NCBI RefSeq assembly: GCF_032854445.1
Contig: NC_088299.1
Coordinates: 18,471,608 to 18,535,607 of the forward strand
Direction of reading: 5' to 3'
Length of the DNA: 64,000 nt
From: Liolophura sinensis
Lineage: Eukaryota > Mollusca > Polyplacophora > Chitonida > Chitonidae
Each line of letters opens with the position of its first letter. Positions within the stretch are counted from its first letter, which is position 1. The notes below the pieces were generated by a model. It was not told where the DNA came from. It made no database searches and saw only the letters and a program-made list of their open reading frames with translations. Below are positions 12,501 to 25,019 of this stretch, piece by piece. A program made the translations under genes and the position numbers.

Positions 12501-14331
12501 CGGGTTTACAGTTGCCCGATTAGAGTTGGATTTGAAGTTGGAGAACTCAGTCAAAGCTGGATAACCTGACTGTGTTTTGTGGGGAGGCGCGAGAGATAAA
12601 ACAAAATAAACTTTGTGATTTGTTCCCATCCTTGGCGGAGGTCATGGTGGATATTTGAGCGATCTGTTTGACCGGCGAACTTTTCACTGCAGGTCATGTG
12701 ATAGGCCACCAGCTGTACGCGGCTGCGCAGTGAGCGGCTGGATATGTCGGCAAACAAGAGAGTGTTTGCGGTAGGCAATGAACCCATAAGGGGATAAAAT
12801 TATCTATAATGGATTTGCGCTTCGGTCTCACTGAGTTTTGCAAAACAAAACGCCAGCAAAATGCTGTCGCCTCTAGCAACGCCTAAGATTAAGATATTAC
12901 AAGAAGTCATCACAAGACTGTAGCAAGCTGGGTTGCTTGCTTTTCTACCAAGAATTAGACATACGATCGAAGTATTACTGACTGAAGTATTACAGTCAAG
13001 GCTGTTTGAGTATAGCATACATTTTAATCATAGAATATTATGGCTTTTAAATAATCACTGCTTGATGATTGGGTTAAACAAAATGTTTCAAAAATTCTCA
13101 AAGGAAAAAAATGGTTAGCTGTAGTAGATATATTACACCCATGTACATAAAAATCTTTTAAAATTGCATATTTTGTATGTTTCAATATGCGGAATGTTAA
13201 GAAATTAATTTCACTTGTTCAGTCAGCCAAGCGCAATTTTATTTATCCACTTGTAGTTTTCGATTACAACAATAATGCTGTCTCATAAAGTGGTCCTCAT
13301 ACATTACTGATTTTATTAAACTTTATATTATTTAACTTTAACTACCGCTGGATAATTTGAAATGTATCAATACCTGCTTAAAACTGTTTACGACAATTTT
13401 GTATAGCCGTTGAGCTGCTGGGTTGCTTTGAACTCTGCCACCTGATGATAATTTCTGGTGGAAGATTGATCAAAATGTTCCCCTCAAATTTATATCCCGG
13501 TTTGTACTCTCTTGGGGACTCTCTGCCCTGTCCACTAACCAATGGAGATTGTAAGGAAGCTAAGACTAGATTAATGTACATTTTGTTTTTCAAATGGTAA
13601 AAAAGGTAAGATGTATATATTTGAGTAACTGTAACAGTTACCGTCTCATTTATTTTCTCGCCTTTAATGCATTTGTTTCTTATTGCTTTTATGTCTTTTT
13701 TTTTCATTTGCTGTCAGTCAAATTCCAAACTAAACTAACGACAAATGTTACGCGTATTACTAAATCCCAAACAAGATCCGACAAACGCCATATGTAAACT
13801 CCATCCGCTGCCTGTGTTCCCTTCGCTCAGTCTATCCATTAATCATGTCAAATGGCTCGGTATTTCCAAACCACACCAACAATAGCATTGAGTCACACGA
13901 GATCAGCTTCGGATGCCAGAACAATATCTCGGGGTGTACAACACTCTAGACTGTGAATGCTCCACGACCTAGTTTAGACGAAACACTGCTCTGTTTCCCA
14001 GAAGATGATATGTGCTCCCAGAAAATGTGGGAAACATAGGGTAAAATTGGCGAGTTGCTTCGTCCGGTGGTATCCCTGCCGGTCAGGGTCATCAGCTGTC
14101 AGGGCCGGACTGTTTGTCTTCCCCTGAGCTACCTGCAGGTGTGAGGCAACCTGATCGCGCCGGATGAGCCGCGATAAGAAGTAGTTCTCACTCCATGAGC
14201 TCTAAAGTCAACACATCCCGGCTATGCCCGTTGGCGCAACTGAAAAGATACATAATGCACAGAAAGTGAAACGAATTCGTGGAACTTAGTGAAACGCTAA
14301 GCATTTAGCCGTTCTTTCGCATTTTGAACAT
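9517..14331. other. no recognisable gene
   Basis: Mostly AT-rich unique DNA. A short GC-rich stretch near 10850-10990 allows a 163-codon minus-strand frame (10637-11128) with no recognised domain. The section 12650-12760 is also locally CpG-richer. I see no tandem array or complete SINE here. Confidence 0.55.
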
Positions 14332-14700
14332 GCCCCTATAGCACAGTTGGTAGAGCGTCGGCTTCGGGAGCGGTAAATCCAGGGTCAATCCTGGGCCTGT
14401 TCACACCTAAGGCCTTAAAAAAGAAGGGAGTTGTATCTTCCTCGATTGGTGTTCAGCATTAAGGGGATAGTGCAACGACTGGTTGACCCGTATCAGTATA
14501 ATGGCTCAGGCAGGGCGGCTTAGTCGCCTTCGGTAAGTCTTCTCAGTGAAGCAGCACTAGATAAAAGAGCAGTGGAAATCCGTCCTGCAACAAGGAGGTA
14601 CATTACATACACTCTGAGGAATCCGTTGTCGTCATATGACTGAAAAATTATTATGTACGACGTTAAACGCCAAGCACTTACTAACTCTAGTTCTAGTTTT
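14332..14700 (+). mobile_element. full-length tRNA-derived SINE, 'GACGTTAAAC' tail type
   Basis: The head reads CCCCTATAGCACAGTTGGTAGAG (A box region TAGCACAGTTGG), then a CGGCTTCGGGAGCGG anticodon-arm-like stretch, and a B-box-like GGGTCAATCCTGG. The body has GTTCAGCATTAAGGGGATAG, GACTGGTTGACCCGTATCAG, CTCAGTGAAGCAGCACTAG and GTGGAAATCCG. It ends CGACGTTAAACGCCAAGCAC followed by a short TTACTAACTC tail. Copies at 21030, 46477 (minus) and 52605 share this order. Mobility would depend on LINE machinery, which is not encoded here. Confidence 0.85.
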
Positions 14701-14984
14701 CGTGTTAAGGTCAAATTCTACTGTAACAACTCCGAAATGTTTCATTCGGTTGCGGCAATACAGCCATCAATGTCCTAGATATCCAAGTTTGTTATTGTTT
14801 TAAGCAAAATTCCGCGAAAAATGTTTGATTCCCTATAGTATTACTACCATTATTCGGATGACTAGCTGTCGTATACATGTAAATAGAATATGCCGGAACA
14901 ATTGAGGTGTAAACCACCAATCACACAAATAAACAAGAATGGCTTGAAATGTTTGTATGTTTCTCAAAGAATTTTACCTGATGC

Positions 14985-15180
14985 AATGGCGATCCGTTTT
15001 ATAGATGAGGAAACAGGAGTGCACGGCGTAAACCACCCACTTGTGGAAAGTTACTGATGAACTGTGACGTGCAGACTTGCACAACATATTGGCGGAATTA
15101 AGACACGGACCTTCAAGGGAACGTGAGAGCCGGGGAATCTACAGGTCTTGTCCATGACCGGGCTTGATCCTACACATCTT
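14985..15180 (-). mobile_element. SINE-like fragment, minus orientation
   Basis: GAGGAAACAGGAGTGCACGGC and GTAAACCACCCAC resemble the body of the minus-oriented SINEs at 5925 and 45583. The right end, CCGGGCTTGATCC, looks like a reversed B box. The element is eroded and its ends are uncertain. Confidence 0.45.
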
Positions 15181-15185
15181 GTGTC

Positions 15186-15462
15186 CTAGAGCCTACACTC
15201 CTTGTTTTGTTTTCTCGTGAGTCTACACTCCTTGTTTTGTTTTCTCGTGAGTCTACACTCCTTGTTTTGTTTTCCCGTGAGACTACACTCCTTGTTTTGT
15301 TTTCTCGTGAGCCTACACTCTTTGTTTTGTTTTCTCGTGAGCCTACACTCCTTGTGTTGTTTTCTCGTGAGTCTACACTCCTTGTTTTGTTTTCTCGTGG
15401 GCCTACCCTCCTTGTTTTGTTTTCTCGTGAGTATACACTCCTTTTTTTGTTTTCTTGTGACC
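15186..15462. repeat. 30-bp tandem array, ~9 copies, no indels
   Basis: The unit contains CCTACACTCCTTGTTTTGTT followed by TTCTCGTGAG and repeats every 30 bp with only substitutions. Because 30 is a multiple of three, frames stay open on both strands (for example a minus-strand frame of ten-residue KQNKECRLTR repeats). I regard these frames as by-products of the array, not genes. Confidence 0.95.
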
Positions 15463-15654
15463 TTGACGCAGGCCATTATTTAATAATCCAGCATGAAACA
15501 GACATCTTGCATAACACATTGGCATATTGTCCAGAACTTACTGAAAATTCTCTATAGCATCTTTGAGAGGCATAAGTCGACTTAAATGGCAAAAGTTTCG
15601 TCTTTCCATTCATCAGCGCATGTACCATCTATTGATGGGCATGTATTGGAGATT

Positions 15655-15778
15655 CCGTTCACAAACACATGTATCATTCGTTCACAAACACATGTATCAT
15701 CCGTTAACAAACACATGTATCATCCGTTCACAAACACATGTATCATCCGTTCACAAACACATGTATCATCCGTTCATA
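15655..15778. repeat. 23-bp tandem array, ~5 copies
   Basis: The unit is CCGTTCACAAACACATG plus TATCAT, repeated head to tail with a 23-bp period and one or two substitutions per copy. There are no spacers between the units, so it is a minisatellite and not a CRISPR-like array. Confidence 0.92.
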
Positions 15779-16377
15779 ATCTTTCATTCTAATTTTTTTC
15801 ACATGAATTTAACCATTATTCCGTTCAAAAATAAACATGTCATCACTTCATAGAACTATATTTACCAACCTCCACCCACCCACTCACCTAGATCCACCTT
15901 CATACAGCGATTTTATCTATCCGTCCACAATCACTCTTTCACCATTTACATATATAGAAATATCTATCATTCTGCTCAGCACGTAATGCTCCCATTCATG
16001 CAGAAATATTCATCCCTGCGTTAAACCACCCGCACTGGTCCACATCAACGTACATCCATCGTTCCTTCCAACTTGCCTTCCATCATTATGGCATGAAAGT
16101 CATGGAAATGTGTGGCATGTTCACCAGTACTGTGCCAAAGTTTGTTGGTTTTACAAGCGACACCTACGGCGGTTTCCTCTACCAGTAAAATTAACTGACA
16201 CGGTAAAAGTCAAAAACTATTGAGTTTTGCTTTAAACAACAATGAAATAAATAGGCAATATTTTATCCATAAAATAGGATTGGATTCATTCTCCGTTTGT
16301 AGATTCTCTTGATAATGTTGTAATCATCGTTCTGTTCTACGCTCTCACGAAGGCTTTCATCTTCCACCTAGCTTTAT
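15779..16377. other. no recognisable gene
   Basis: AT-rich sequence with pyrimidine-rich stretches (CCACCCACCCACTCACC near 15870). Nothing recognisable was found. Confidence 0.6.
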
Positions 16378-16440
16378 CTTCCATTCTTTATACAGAGCTG
16401 AGCACGACGTTAAATCCCAAGCACTCACTCACTCACTTAT
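16378..16440 (+). mobile_element. SINE 3' tail remnant
   Basis: GAGCACGACGTTAAATCCCA followed by AGCACTCACTCACTCACTT is the 3' end of the same SINE type as 14332-14700. Nothing upstream matches the rest of the element, so this is a 5'-truncated copy. Confidence 0.75.
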
Positions 16441-16486
16441 ATAGAGCTACATTCAGCCTTCACAGGATTATATTCATATGTCCTAC

Positions 16487-16815
16487 GTCCTAATGGTTAG
16501 CGCCTTCGCCTCGCTGTTGGGAGACCCTGGATCAAACCCTGGTCTTCTAAGACTTTAAAAATGGTACTTCTTGCTGCCTCACTTGGCGCTCAGCATGGAA
16601 ATAGGACTGGTTGGCCCTAGGTCAGTATATGGGAGTGGGTGGAGTGTAATATCTGGTTTCCCCGGCATGATACATCAGTGGCGACAGCACTTTGGCGGCA
16701 TGGACTCGAACTGTCACAAGAAGACACAATGTATGTACACCTAATGACTCCTCGTTATCATATGACTAAAAATTGTTAAGTAAAGCCCAAAACATACATG
16801 CATACATACATACAT
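16487..16815 (+). mobile_element. tRNA-derived SINE, second head type
   Basis: The head CCTAATGGTTAGCGCCTTCG resembles a tRNA D-arm/A box and is followed by a B-box-like CTGGATCAAACCCTGG. The middle (CACTTGGCGCTCAGCATGG, GGACTGGTTGGCCC, GTCAGTATATGGG) is a variant of the middle of the 14332 element. The 3' half differs and ends at a CATACATACATACAT tail. A minus-strand copy of its centre lies at 20790-20957. This suggests SINE families sharing a central module. Confidence 0.7.
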
Positions 16816-16864
16816 ATGCCCCTCACATGCATGTTTCACCTCTTCAATTAAAGGAAAACATTCA

Positions 16865-16940
16865 TTTCCGTTCAATCGCCACGATGTGGCTGAAATCTTG
16901 CCGATGTGACGTTAAGCCATAATCATTCAATTATAATCAT
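16865..16940 (+). mobile_element. SINE 3' tail fragment
   Basis: CGATGTGGCTGAAATCTTGC and CGATGTGACGTTAAGCC followed by ATAATCATTCAATTATAATC resemble the 3' end of tRNA-derived SINEs whose tails read TGAAATATTG..GACGTTAAA. Similar tails occur at 31290 and 56495. The rest of the element is missing. Confidence 0.6.
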
Positions 16941-17407
16941 TTTAAATGCATGTTCATCGATAATCCAACCTAATCTCCAAATTGCTCAAATCAGCTAACC
17001 AAACTAATATTTCCTCATTGTTTTATTTATTTCTTCTTTTGCTTCCAGTTCAAACAAAGAGAGTTTATCCACACTCATATATGGTTAGAATCACCTTCCA
17101 TTACATGCCCATTTCATCCATCCAAAACGCTGTGTTGATTTTCAGTGTTGTCCATTGTATTCACAAAAGCACAAAGTTCGTGTTTTTCTACAATTCGTTT
17201 GTGTATTTCATTTACAAAAGCACCAGCCTCGTGCCTAGGCATCCATTTGTACATTTTATTCCCACAAGCACAAGTCTCGTGCCCAATCACAGGTTTGCCC
17301 ATTTTATTCACAAAAGCACATCATATCATGTCTCTGTAAGTATCCATTTAGCCATTTCATTCACACAAGTACAAATTGACAAAGCCAGGTTTCCGATCAC
17401 ACACATA

Positions 17408-17885
17408 TGCCCACCTCATGACTGTACTCCGTTCACACACACACACATCATGACTGTACTCCGTTCACATACACACACACACACACACACATCATGACTG
17501 TACTCCGTTCACAAACACACACACACACACACACACATCATGACTGTACTCCGTTCACACACACACACACACACATCATGACTGTACTCCGTTCACATAC
17601 ACACACACACACACACACACATCATGACTGTATTCCGTTCACACACACACACACACATCATGACTGTATTCCGTTCACACACACACACACACTTCATGAC
17701 TGTACTCCGTTCACACACACACATCTCATGACTGTATTCTGTTCACACTCACACACACACACCTCATGACTCTACCCCGTTCACACACATATGCACACCC
17801 CATGACTCTACTCCGTTCACACACATATGCACACCTCGTGGCTCTATTCCATACGCACACATACGCACACCTCATGATTCTACTT
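17408..17885. repeat. CA-rich minisatellite (TCATGACTGTACTCCGTTC unit)
   Basis: At least ten copies of TCATGACTGTACTCCGTTCA are separated by (CA)n runs of varying length, so the period drifts between about 36 and 52 bp. Later copies vary (TATTCC, CTACTCC, CTCTATTCC) and the CA run becomes CACACATATGCACAC. The open frames through it are compositional. Confidence 0.93.
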
Positions 17886-19850
17886 CAGTGAAAATGTCCC
17901 CACTGTGAAAGCCGGTGGAGAGGTGTTTTGTTCTCGGCAAGCTGTTTAAGTCATCTCGTGGACAAAGCCAGGTCTGTCCTTCCGTGTCCGCTTGTCATCA
18001 CTGAACAGCCGGTTATTTGCGCTCTCTCCTTGCTTGTCAGGACTCGGCGCGGGCGCTGTCATACCAGTTAGCTCTCATTTACTGACGATTTGTCGGGATT
18101 GGGAGAACTTTTGGATAACGATACTGCAATTTGATTTAGGCGACGACGGACAGTTGGTCGTTTTCTTCGGGTTCTGTATGCCCCAGTGCGAAGGCGATAT
18201 CCTCTCAGAGGGGTAGATCAGCGCCATAAAGTTAAGACGACTCGCGCAGAACACAATTAAAGATCCACTAAAGGACCTCCAGGCTGTGTGGACTTTCTTG
18301 CGGTGGCACGTCATTTATGTTATATACACTGTACTGTACAAGGTGTAAGCCCGTGGGACGGGCGCAATAAAGAAAGAACATTCCCTGCTAAAATTATTCA
18401 CAATACCAATTAACTTCTGTATAGCACCCGTACGTTTCTGTCATGTTTCATGACAAAGCCTTAAGGACAAAAATCGGTCAGAAATTTGGTTTCGTTGTTA
18501 TTGGCGATTGAACTTTCTGTAGATCTGCTGTTATGAACAGCGACTTTAGTTTACCACTGAACGTTACTCTTGGACATGTGTCGACACGAGTTCTTCTCTC
18601 ACAGGTCGCTAAGTAAGATCCATAACTGTCGAAAGTTTAGTAATACTCAATCGTCTATTCCCCGACCGCCTGTATTGAATCGTTAATTACCCAGTCTCTC
18701 GCCTCCGCCAGGGTTATAGCTGCGCAGCGGCAGTACGCCTGGCTGATTTGTCGGCATATCCTACCGAATCACGCTGTCTCCAGTCAGTAGGGTACACACG
18801 TGCAAACACGTGCAGAAACTTGCAAGAAAATCTGCCAAAAGATAAAAAAAAGTAGTTAATGAACCTCGTTATTTAATTAACACTCGTGTAGAGATATCTA
18901 ATTACAGGTGGTGAGAATGTTTTAGACTTTTGATGGGTGTTAGATGGAATTCTTGTGGTACACCGCGTGTGATCTACGATCATCTCTCTTTTCCCGTAGA
19001 GAGACGATACTAATGCGTGCGCCTGACAGCATTCTTCAATACATCACTTAATTAACGGAGTTTGCCTGATTTGCTAAGTAAACAACAGATCCAGTTACCA
19101 TGAGATTAAATCATCAATTAATACGGCAGTACACACTTTCCATAGCCCAAAGCCATACAGATAGAAACAGACACACATCTGAACACAAACCGCTATGTTA
19201 AACGCTTGTGACATAATTTATCTATATATACTTGGTTGGGGTCTTCTTTCCAATATTTATTCGATGATCTACCAAAGGAAGAAATAAATAATACAATGAG
19301 GAAATATTAGGTTGGTTAGCTGATCTGAGCAATTTGGATATTAGGTTGGATTATCGATGAACATGCATTTAAAATGATTCGCTAATTTAGGTAAGTAGAG
19401 ATTTTTAAAAATGTATGACCTTAAAAATCGAGATATCGGATTTTGTGCCTAAGCGAATATATGTATTGAGTCAGCTCCAGTGACATACTTAATATCAGAC
19501 CTGCCCGGTGACCTCTGATCAGTGCAAGGTCTAGCAGTTCAATAGCCAATCTTGATGAAGTCTCCGAGACATAAGAGAAGAACAACTATTGGTCGGCCGA
19601 CAATAGAAGACATCAGAGAAGAGCAGCGATTGTTCGGTCGACAATAGGAGACAGAACCGGTTTCATTTATGGATGCTCCGTCTAACGAGCTTTCAGAAGC
19701 TATACGAAAGCATAACTATGGCTTTAACACCATGTATGTTGACAACACTGCGGCCATGTCACACTGAAGTTATCTAACTATTTTATTGTGTCGCCGTACT
19801 CCACCATATTTCATTGATACTGGAGTGCCAACACTACTATTCACCACTGC
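17886..19850. other. no recognisable gene; one 2-copy repeat
   Basis: Mixed-composition unique DNA, slightly GC-richer at 17980-18260 and 18700-18790. It contains a two-copy repeat at about 19567-19650 (GACAT(A/C)AGAGAAGA twice, each followed by GGTCG.CGACAATAG). No domain was recognised. Confidence 0.55.
19567..19651. repeat. ~42-bp tandem duplication (2 copies)
   Basis: GACATAAGAGAAGAACAACT and, about 42 bp later, GACATCAGAGAAGAGCAGCG; both continue into ATTG.TCGG.CGACAATAG. The copies have a few substitutions. Confidence 0.75.
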
Positions 19851-19854
19851 AAGC

Positions 19855-20062
19855 TTGGAACATAAAGACCTGTATGGAAGAATCCTGGAAGCCTGGAACA
19901 TAAGACTTGTATAGAACAACCCTGGAAGCATGGAACATAAGGACCTATATGGAAGAAGCCTGGAACCTTGCAACATAAAGACCTGTATGGAATAGTTGTG
20001 GAAGCCTGGAACATAAAGACCTATGAAATAACCCAGACAGCCTGGAACATCAAGTTCTGCGT
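19855..20062. repeat. ~38-40-bp tandem array, ~5 copies
   Basis: GCCTGGAACATAAAGACCTG or a close variant recurs roughly every 38-42 bp, each followed by TATGGAAGAA-like sequence. Copies are unequal in length and divergent, so the array is old. Confidence 0.85.
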
Positions 20063-20789
20063 GTTGTTCTAACACATGTATATAACAGACAAATGTGTAC
20101 TGGTACAATGGTGATGTATACTCGCGGAAAAGTTAGGCCTACATGCCTCCGTGTTGTCTATCATGTCTGCCGGAGCGGCGTAAGTCACGTGACTAATCTT
20201 GAGCTCCTCATTGATGGAATTGTCTGCATGGACACAGTGAGGACATTGAGTAGAGAATGATAGACAATGAAGACACCGCTGGAGGAGAAAAAGAAACGAG
20301 AAGAAAGGTACAGAGCCACTTGAAAAGATTGTCAAAACAACGACATCAAGTAACAGCCAATTGTCATTGCAACGAAAAGCCAATCTTTATATTTTCTATC
20401 CTCTGGCGAACACAAGTGCCTGGGGGGATCGCTTATGTACAGAATCAAATGAGTTTAATATAGAATGTTCAGCACTTTGGCAAATATTTTGAAACCCACA
20501 AGATCACACTCTCTGCCTTCTGCGTGTTTCAGGGCTATTTTGAACACCTTCCTAGATAAACACGCTGCTGGCACTGGCTGTCTGTACAGTTTCCGATAGG
20601 CTGTAGAACATGCTGATTGAAAGGGTGTGTTAAGAATGTATTATTGGCCATTAGTTTTTGATCAGTTTTCATGTCTTCGCAACTCCTTGACCACGAACGC
20701 TCCCTTCCACCCGGCCCTGAAAACGCATATAGCAATATGACATCCTCAAGTAGACCACTTCGCTGGCCTAGTGATCAGAGGGTCCGTAT
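20063..20789. other. no recognisable gene
   Basis: Unique-looking DNA with short open frames only; none shows a recognised domain. Confidence 0.55.
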
Positions 20790-20957
20790 AGTGAGTATAG
20801 TAAGCATCGCCGCCACTGAAGTACCATGTGGAAGACACCAGTCGTGACACCACACCCAGTTACAATATACTGACACCGGGCCAACCAGTCCTGTTACCTT
20901 GCTCTGATCTCTGAGTCCTCAGCGCCAAGCGAGGCAGCAAGTATCATTTTTAAAGTA
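20790..20957 (-). mobile_element. SINE central fragment, minus orientation
   Basis: The reverse complement reads ACTTGCTGCCTCGCTTGGCG, then GGACTGGTTGGCCCGGTGTC and a TACTTCAGTGGCGGCGATGC stretch, matching the order in 16555-16710. The tRNA-like head and the 3' tail are absent. Confidence 0.65.
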
Positions 20958-21027
20958 AGTGAATGACTGATACTTAATGGCTCAGTATCTATGAGCGTCC
21001 GCTTCGGGGAAGAGTGGATAACAACCC

Positions 21028-21425
21028 CAATATCTGAGTTGGTAGAGCGTCCGCTTTGGGAGGAGGGGGATACCTGCCTCGTTGGCTCAGCTGGTATAGC
21101 GTCCTCTTGCGTGTGTGTGTGTGTGAGAGAGAGGGGGGGGGGGAGTTAATACCTACCTTAAAAAAGGAAGTTGTAGATTCTTGCTTGGCGTTCAGCAATT
21201 TGGGGATACGACTGGTTGACCCGTATCAGAATAATGACTCAGAGTTGGGCCACTTACATGCCTTCGGTCGTCTCAGTGAAGCAGCACTAGGTGAAAGAGC
21301 GGTGGAAATGTGTCCAGAAATATGGAGGCACATTACACGTACATGCACTCTAAGAACTCCTTCGTCGTCATATAACTGAAAGACTGATAAACACAACGTT
21401 AAACTCTAAGCACTCACTCACTTAA
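21028..21425 (+). mobile_element. SINE with disrupted or duplicated head
   Basis: Two A-box-like words, TGAGTTGGTAGAGCGTCCGC (about 21037) and TTGGCTCAGCTGGTATAGCG (about 21080), lie in tandem, followed by (GT)n and a G-rich run (about 21110-21143) in place of the normal B box. From about 21155 the body matches 14332-14700 (TTGGCGTTCAGCA, GACTGGTTGACCCGTATCAG, GAAGCAGCACTAGGTGAAAG) and ends ACAACGTTAAACTCTAAGCA with a CTCACTCACTTA tail. It may be two nested or recombined copies, with the microsatellite replacing the original B-box region. Confidence 0.7.
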
Positions 21426-24400
21426 TATTTGTGAGTAAAAGAGTATGAAGTTACTCAGAATCCTGTATCTTTCCAAGCGTAGGCCTGCTCAAAGATTCTG
21501 AAAACGCTGACTACCGGTTTGTAAAGTAGTTTATGGACACAGATTTCGTGCTCGACTGGAGCAAAAAAAAAAAACAGCTGAGATTGGAGTCAAACATTTT
21601 ATGATTTCCTTTTCTTGAGTTCGCTCTGATACAGAGGAACAACTGTACTCAGTAACGGAGTTTTATTGCCTTGAGGTCTGGTGCCGTGTGCTGTCCTACT
21701 GGTGTACATTAAACCAGCGGCGTTCGTTACGAATCGTGAACTATATTATTGGTTGGACATGGTGGCGATCTCATTTCACCGTCAGCACGTGTCCAACAGT
21801 GTATTCCATTGGACAAATCTATGCACGTCCATTATGATTGAATGGTGTATCAGAGAGAGAGGCCTGTACCATATTGTCACCCCCAATTGTAATGAGGTCC
21901 AATCTCATCTCAAGCATATACAGCAACCTGCTCTGATGTCCTCAAAACGGAGTGCGAACTGACAGATGACGAAAACATACAGTTAGCGGTGGATAGAAAA
22001 ACAGTATTTAATAGCATATACCACTGTATAGATGGTCACAGTGAGGGTTTACAACTGATGTTATTAGAGAGCTTTAGATAGAAGTTACAATTTACAAGTT
22101 GTAACTAAAAACCTCTAAGTTCAAACTTGAAATAGTTAACAGATTCTACTTCAGAGACGACACACCATTGACGGCCCCAGCGGTGTGGGAGATGGGCGTG
22201 TTCGCACCGTGCCTAGCAAAGATGTTGTGGAAATCGCACGTGCGCATTCCTCCCTGAACTGAGCTCCCTGAGAAGCGTATGCACGTCGACAGGCCTACAT
22301 GTGTGGTAAGAAATTGTCTTTTAATCACGCCAGGAACGCCTACTCCATGTAGTCCGCACACGACACCACTGCAACCTATTTATTTCACGTAAGGCGAAAT
22401 TGTCGTTAGTATTGATTTCATCCCTTACATGTACACCGACCCACTGTTGCCAGTCTGGTACCATTTTTAAATATATTTCGAACAAAATAAATTATTAGGC
22501 GTATATAAAATTGCCCACCCCCACCCACCCCGTCCATATACACCAAAAGAAAAATATACAAAAAGTGTGAAAATCCATATGTTAAAAAAAGGAAATCAAT
22601 TATTTAAACACAAGTGAGAAGTTAACATTAGATCAAAGCCATATTAAAGTAGAAAAGTTTTCAGCGACAAAATTAATTTTTATGCGAAAACGATAAGCAA
22701 ATTCAGAAACGAGAAAACAATATTTAAAGACAAGTTGCTGATAATACCTCATTGTACTTTCTACTTTGTTAGTATCTTCGCCCTCATCTGTTACTTCAGC
22801 CTACCATTATTTATCTCACAGTTATCATCTTAATTACCTTTCATGCTGCTTAAATTGATCTAGAAATGTACTTTGAAAAAAAAATACAAGAGTATTAACA
22901 ACAAGAGTACATCAAAATATTGTTTCCATTTCTCTAACTGCAAAGAATAAAGAATTTAAAACACCAGATGAAAGAGCTTAACAACCATTGTTCATGGGGA
23001 AAATGGACCACAACCTTTGAAAACAATATGACTCAACTTATAAGAAAAAACGACAAATTGTAAAACAGTAATCTAGCATACCTGTGAAACCAAGGAACAC
23101 GTCATATGACACATAAAAACAGGACGCCGCGTTTCTTGTAATGAACACGCCATAATATACACAAAATAACAGGACTTCGCGTCTCTTGTACCCTACCCTC
23201 CTCAGTCTGTATCACAAAAATGGAAAACGAGGATCGCGTCAAGTCATAACGGAAACACGTGCTTTCTTGGGTGAAATAACTCGCTCCTCATTGGTTAAAA
23301 ATGTCGGCGCTTTCGATGTTTTCGATGTGACCCTTTTGTTCCCCTTGAATTGTAATATCTCGGTTACATAACATCACAAAAATGGACGGGGGAATCTGTA
23401 TCCATACATATACGCATAATCTGTAGTGTTATCTTTTCTGGTAAGCGTAACATTATCTCAGTCACATCTCGTCTGATTTATCCCCCTGCTTGCAACAACT
23501 TACCACTTTTCTCGCTGCATGTTCTTTTATAAAGTTATAATTTAACTTCAAACTACATTATCGAAATGTAACGACATGCTTGCTATAACTATCACTGAGA
23601 AATAAATAAATATAGCCTGATAAATACAATTTCGCCTAATACAGTTCCTTTTCATTGTACGCTAAACGGAGATAGGACAGTTGTAGGTCATGTAACCGCT
23701 AACCGTGTGATATTCTCAAACCTTTACGGTTGACTTGAAAGCAGGAGCATGCACGCGCTATATAGAATGTATCAACTGGTCTCAAATTAATGCGTTAGTT
23801 TCGCGCAGCTTATGCACATGGAATCGAGGCAGGAGTGACCCGCTGTTACGTGGAGTTAGCCTTACAAGCAGCTTTTTTTTCATGGATTGTAGTCATTGTT
23901 GGTGACAGACAAAGCTAGTATCGACGGTATCATGCCCCATCCCTGAAAGGTCACATCACAAGCCTTGGTGTACATGCAAGCCACCGATACGACCCAGTGA
24001 AGGCGTGAGAAAAATGGACCAAAACCAGTCACCAAGGCTATTTACAGGGCCTCTATATACACGTGCGTTTTGAAGGGTAAAACGTCTGCCGAATCGAGTA
24101 TATTAAATAATTATTTATTTCATTATTTTTTAAAAATAATTCCAATGTATTAAAGCAGAAATGGACTGCGCTCGGTTTGATTTTTGTCTTACCTTGGCAC
24201 GAGTAGACTTACGGTCCGGTCAAAACATATTGATTAGCAGAACGATCATAACAGGGTTGGAGAACCTGGGCGTCGGGACACGTGTATATAATTCACCTCG
24301 TTCGTACAAACGTTAGACAAGGTAACAGACGGTATGTACATAAGCATGGCTTATATGCCCTGTTATTACTCAACATGTGTGACCATCATATAAAGAGTTG

Positions 24401-25019
24401 CGCGACGACAGAACGCGTTAATTGGGTGGCTACGCAAGTTTTACACATTTTGCTTTCCATACCGATTTACCCCCCGACGATGACGGTTGTTGAGAGAAAA
24501 GCCACACAGTGCTTTACGCAATGTGTTGTCCGGATATATTTGCACTCACAATATTCAAGAGGATGCCAAGATTAATAGAGAATAAATGAATTTTATTTAC
24601 ACGCGACCTCATTATTCAGTCTCCAAACTTTGCAAACCGTGCTTGGATCTGTCATGCTGTCCGCCTTCAAGACTGTTATTTAAGATTGCGCATATCACTC
24701 AGTTGCTACGATATATGGCGCCTTCAGACCACTTCACGCTACATCCGAAATAACCTACATGCAAGGACAAAACCCTAGGGCTATCACATGACTTCACAGT
24801 TAAGGCCCCAATCCAACCAGCTAGTATTATCGATGGCCATCCATTATTTAGTTCGAAATAGCTATACGTCGAAAAAAAGATGGCCACTGTATAATTCGGA
24901 AACCTTAAATCTGTCTCTGAAAGAAAATCTTTATGAAATTCCCAACCTTCTTCCTTCTGCAGCAGTCTTCAGCTGGATTCGAATAGATCATCTATACTCA
25001 CGTCCAAATGAAATGTTAG
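21426..25019. other. no recognisable gene
   Basis: AT-rich DNA. A ~60-bp two-copy repeat lies at 23110-23190 (AACAGGACGCCGCGTTTCTT and AACAGGACTTCGCGTCTCTT). The open frames here (93 codons at 21681, 97 at 24282) have no recognised domain. The stretch 22480-23100 is particularly A/T-rich. Confidence 0.55.

Noticed and set aside
14332-14410. Genuine tRNA gene
   Set aside because: It has tRNA-like A and B boxes but no closed acceptor stem and continues into a SINE body and tail.
15186-15483. Lys/Asn-rich or Phe/Leu-rich 96- and 93-codon frames
   Set aside because: By-products of the 30-bp array on opposite strands.
15655-15778. CRISPR-like array
   Set aside because: The 23-bp repeats are directly adjacent with no unique spacers, and the genome is animal.
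17408-17885. Thr/His-rich protein
   Set aside because: The frame is produced by (CA)n and the CATGACTGTACTCCG unit.
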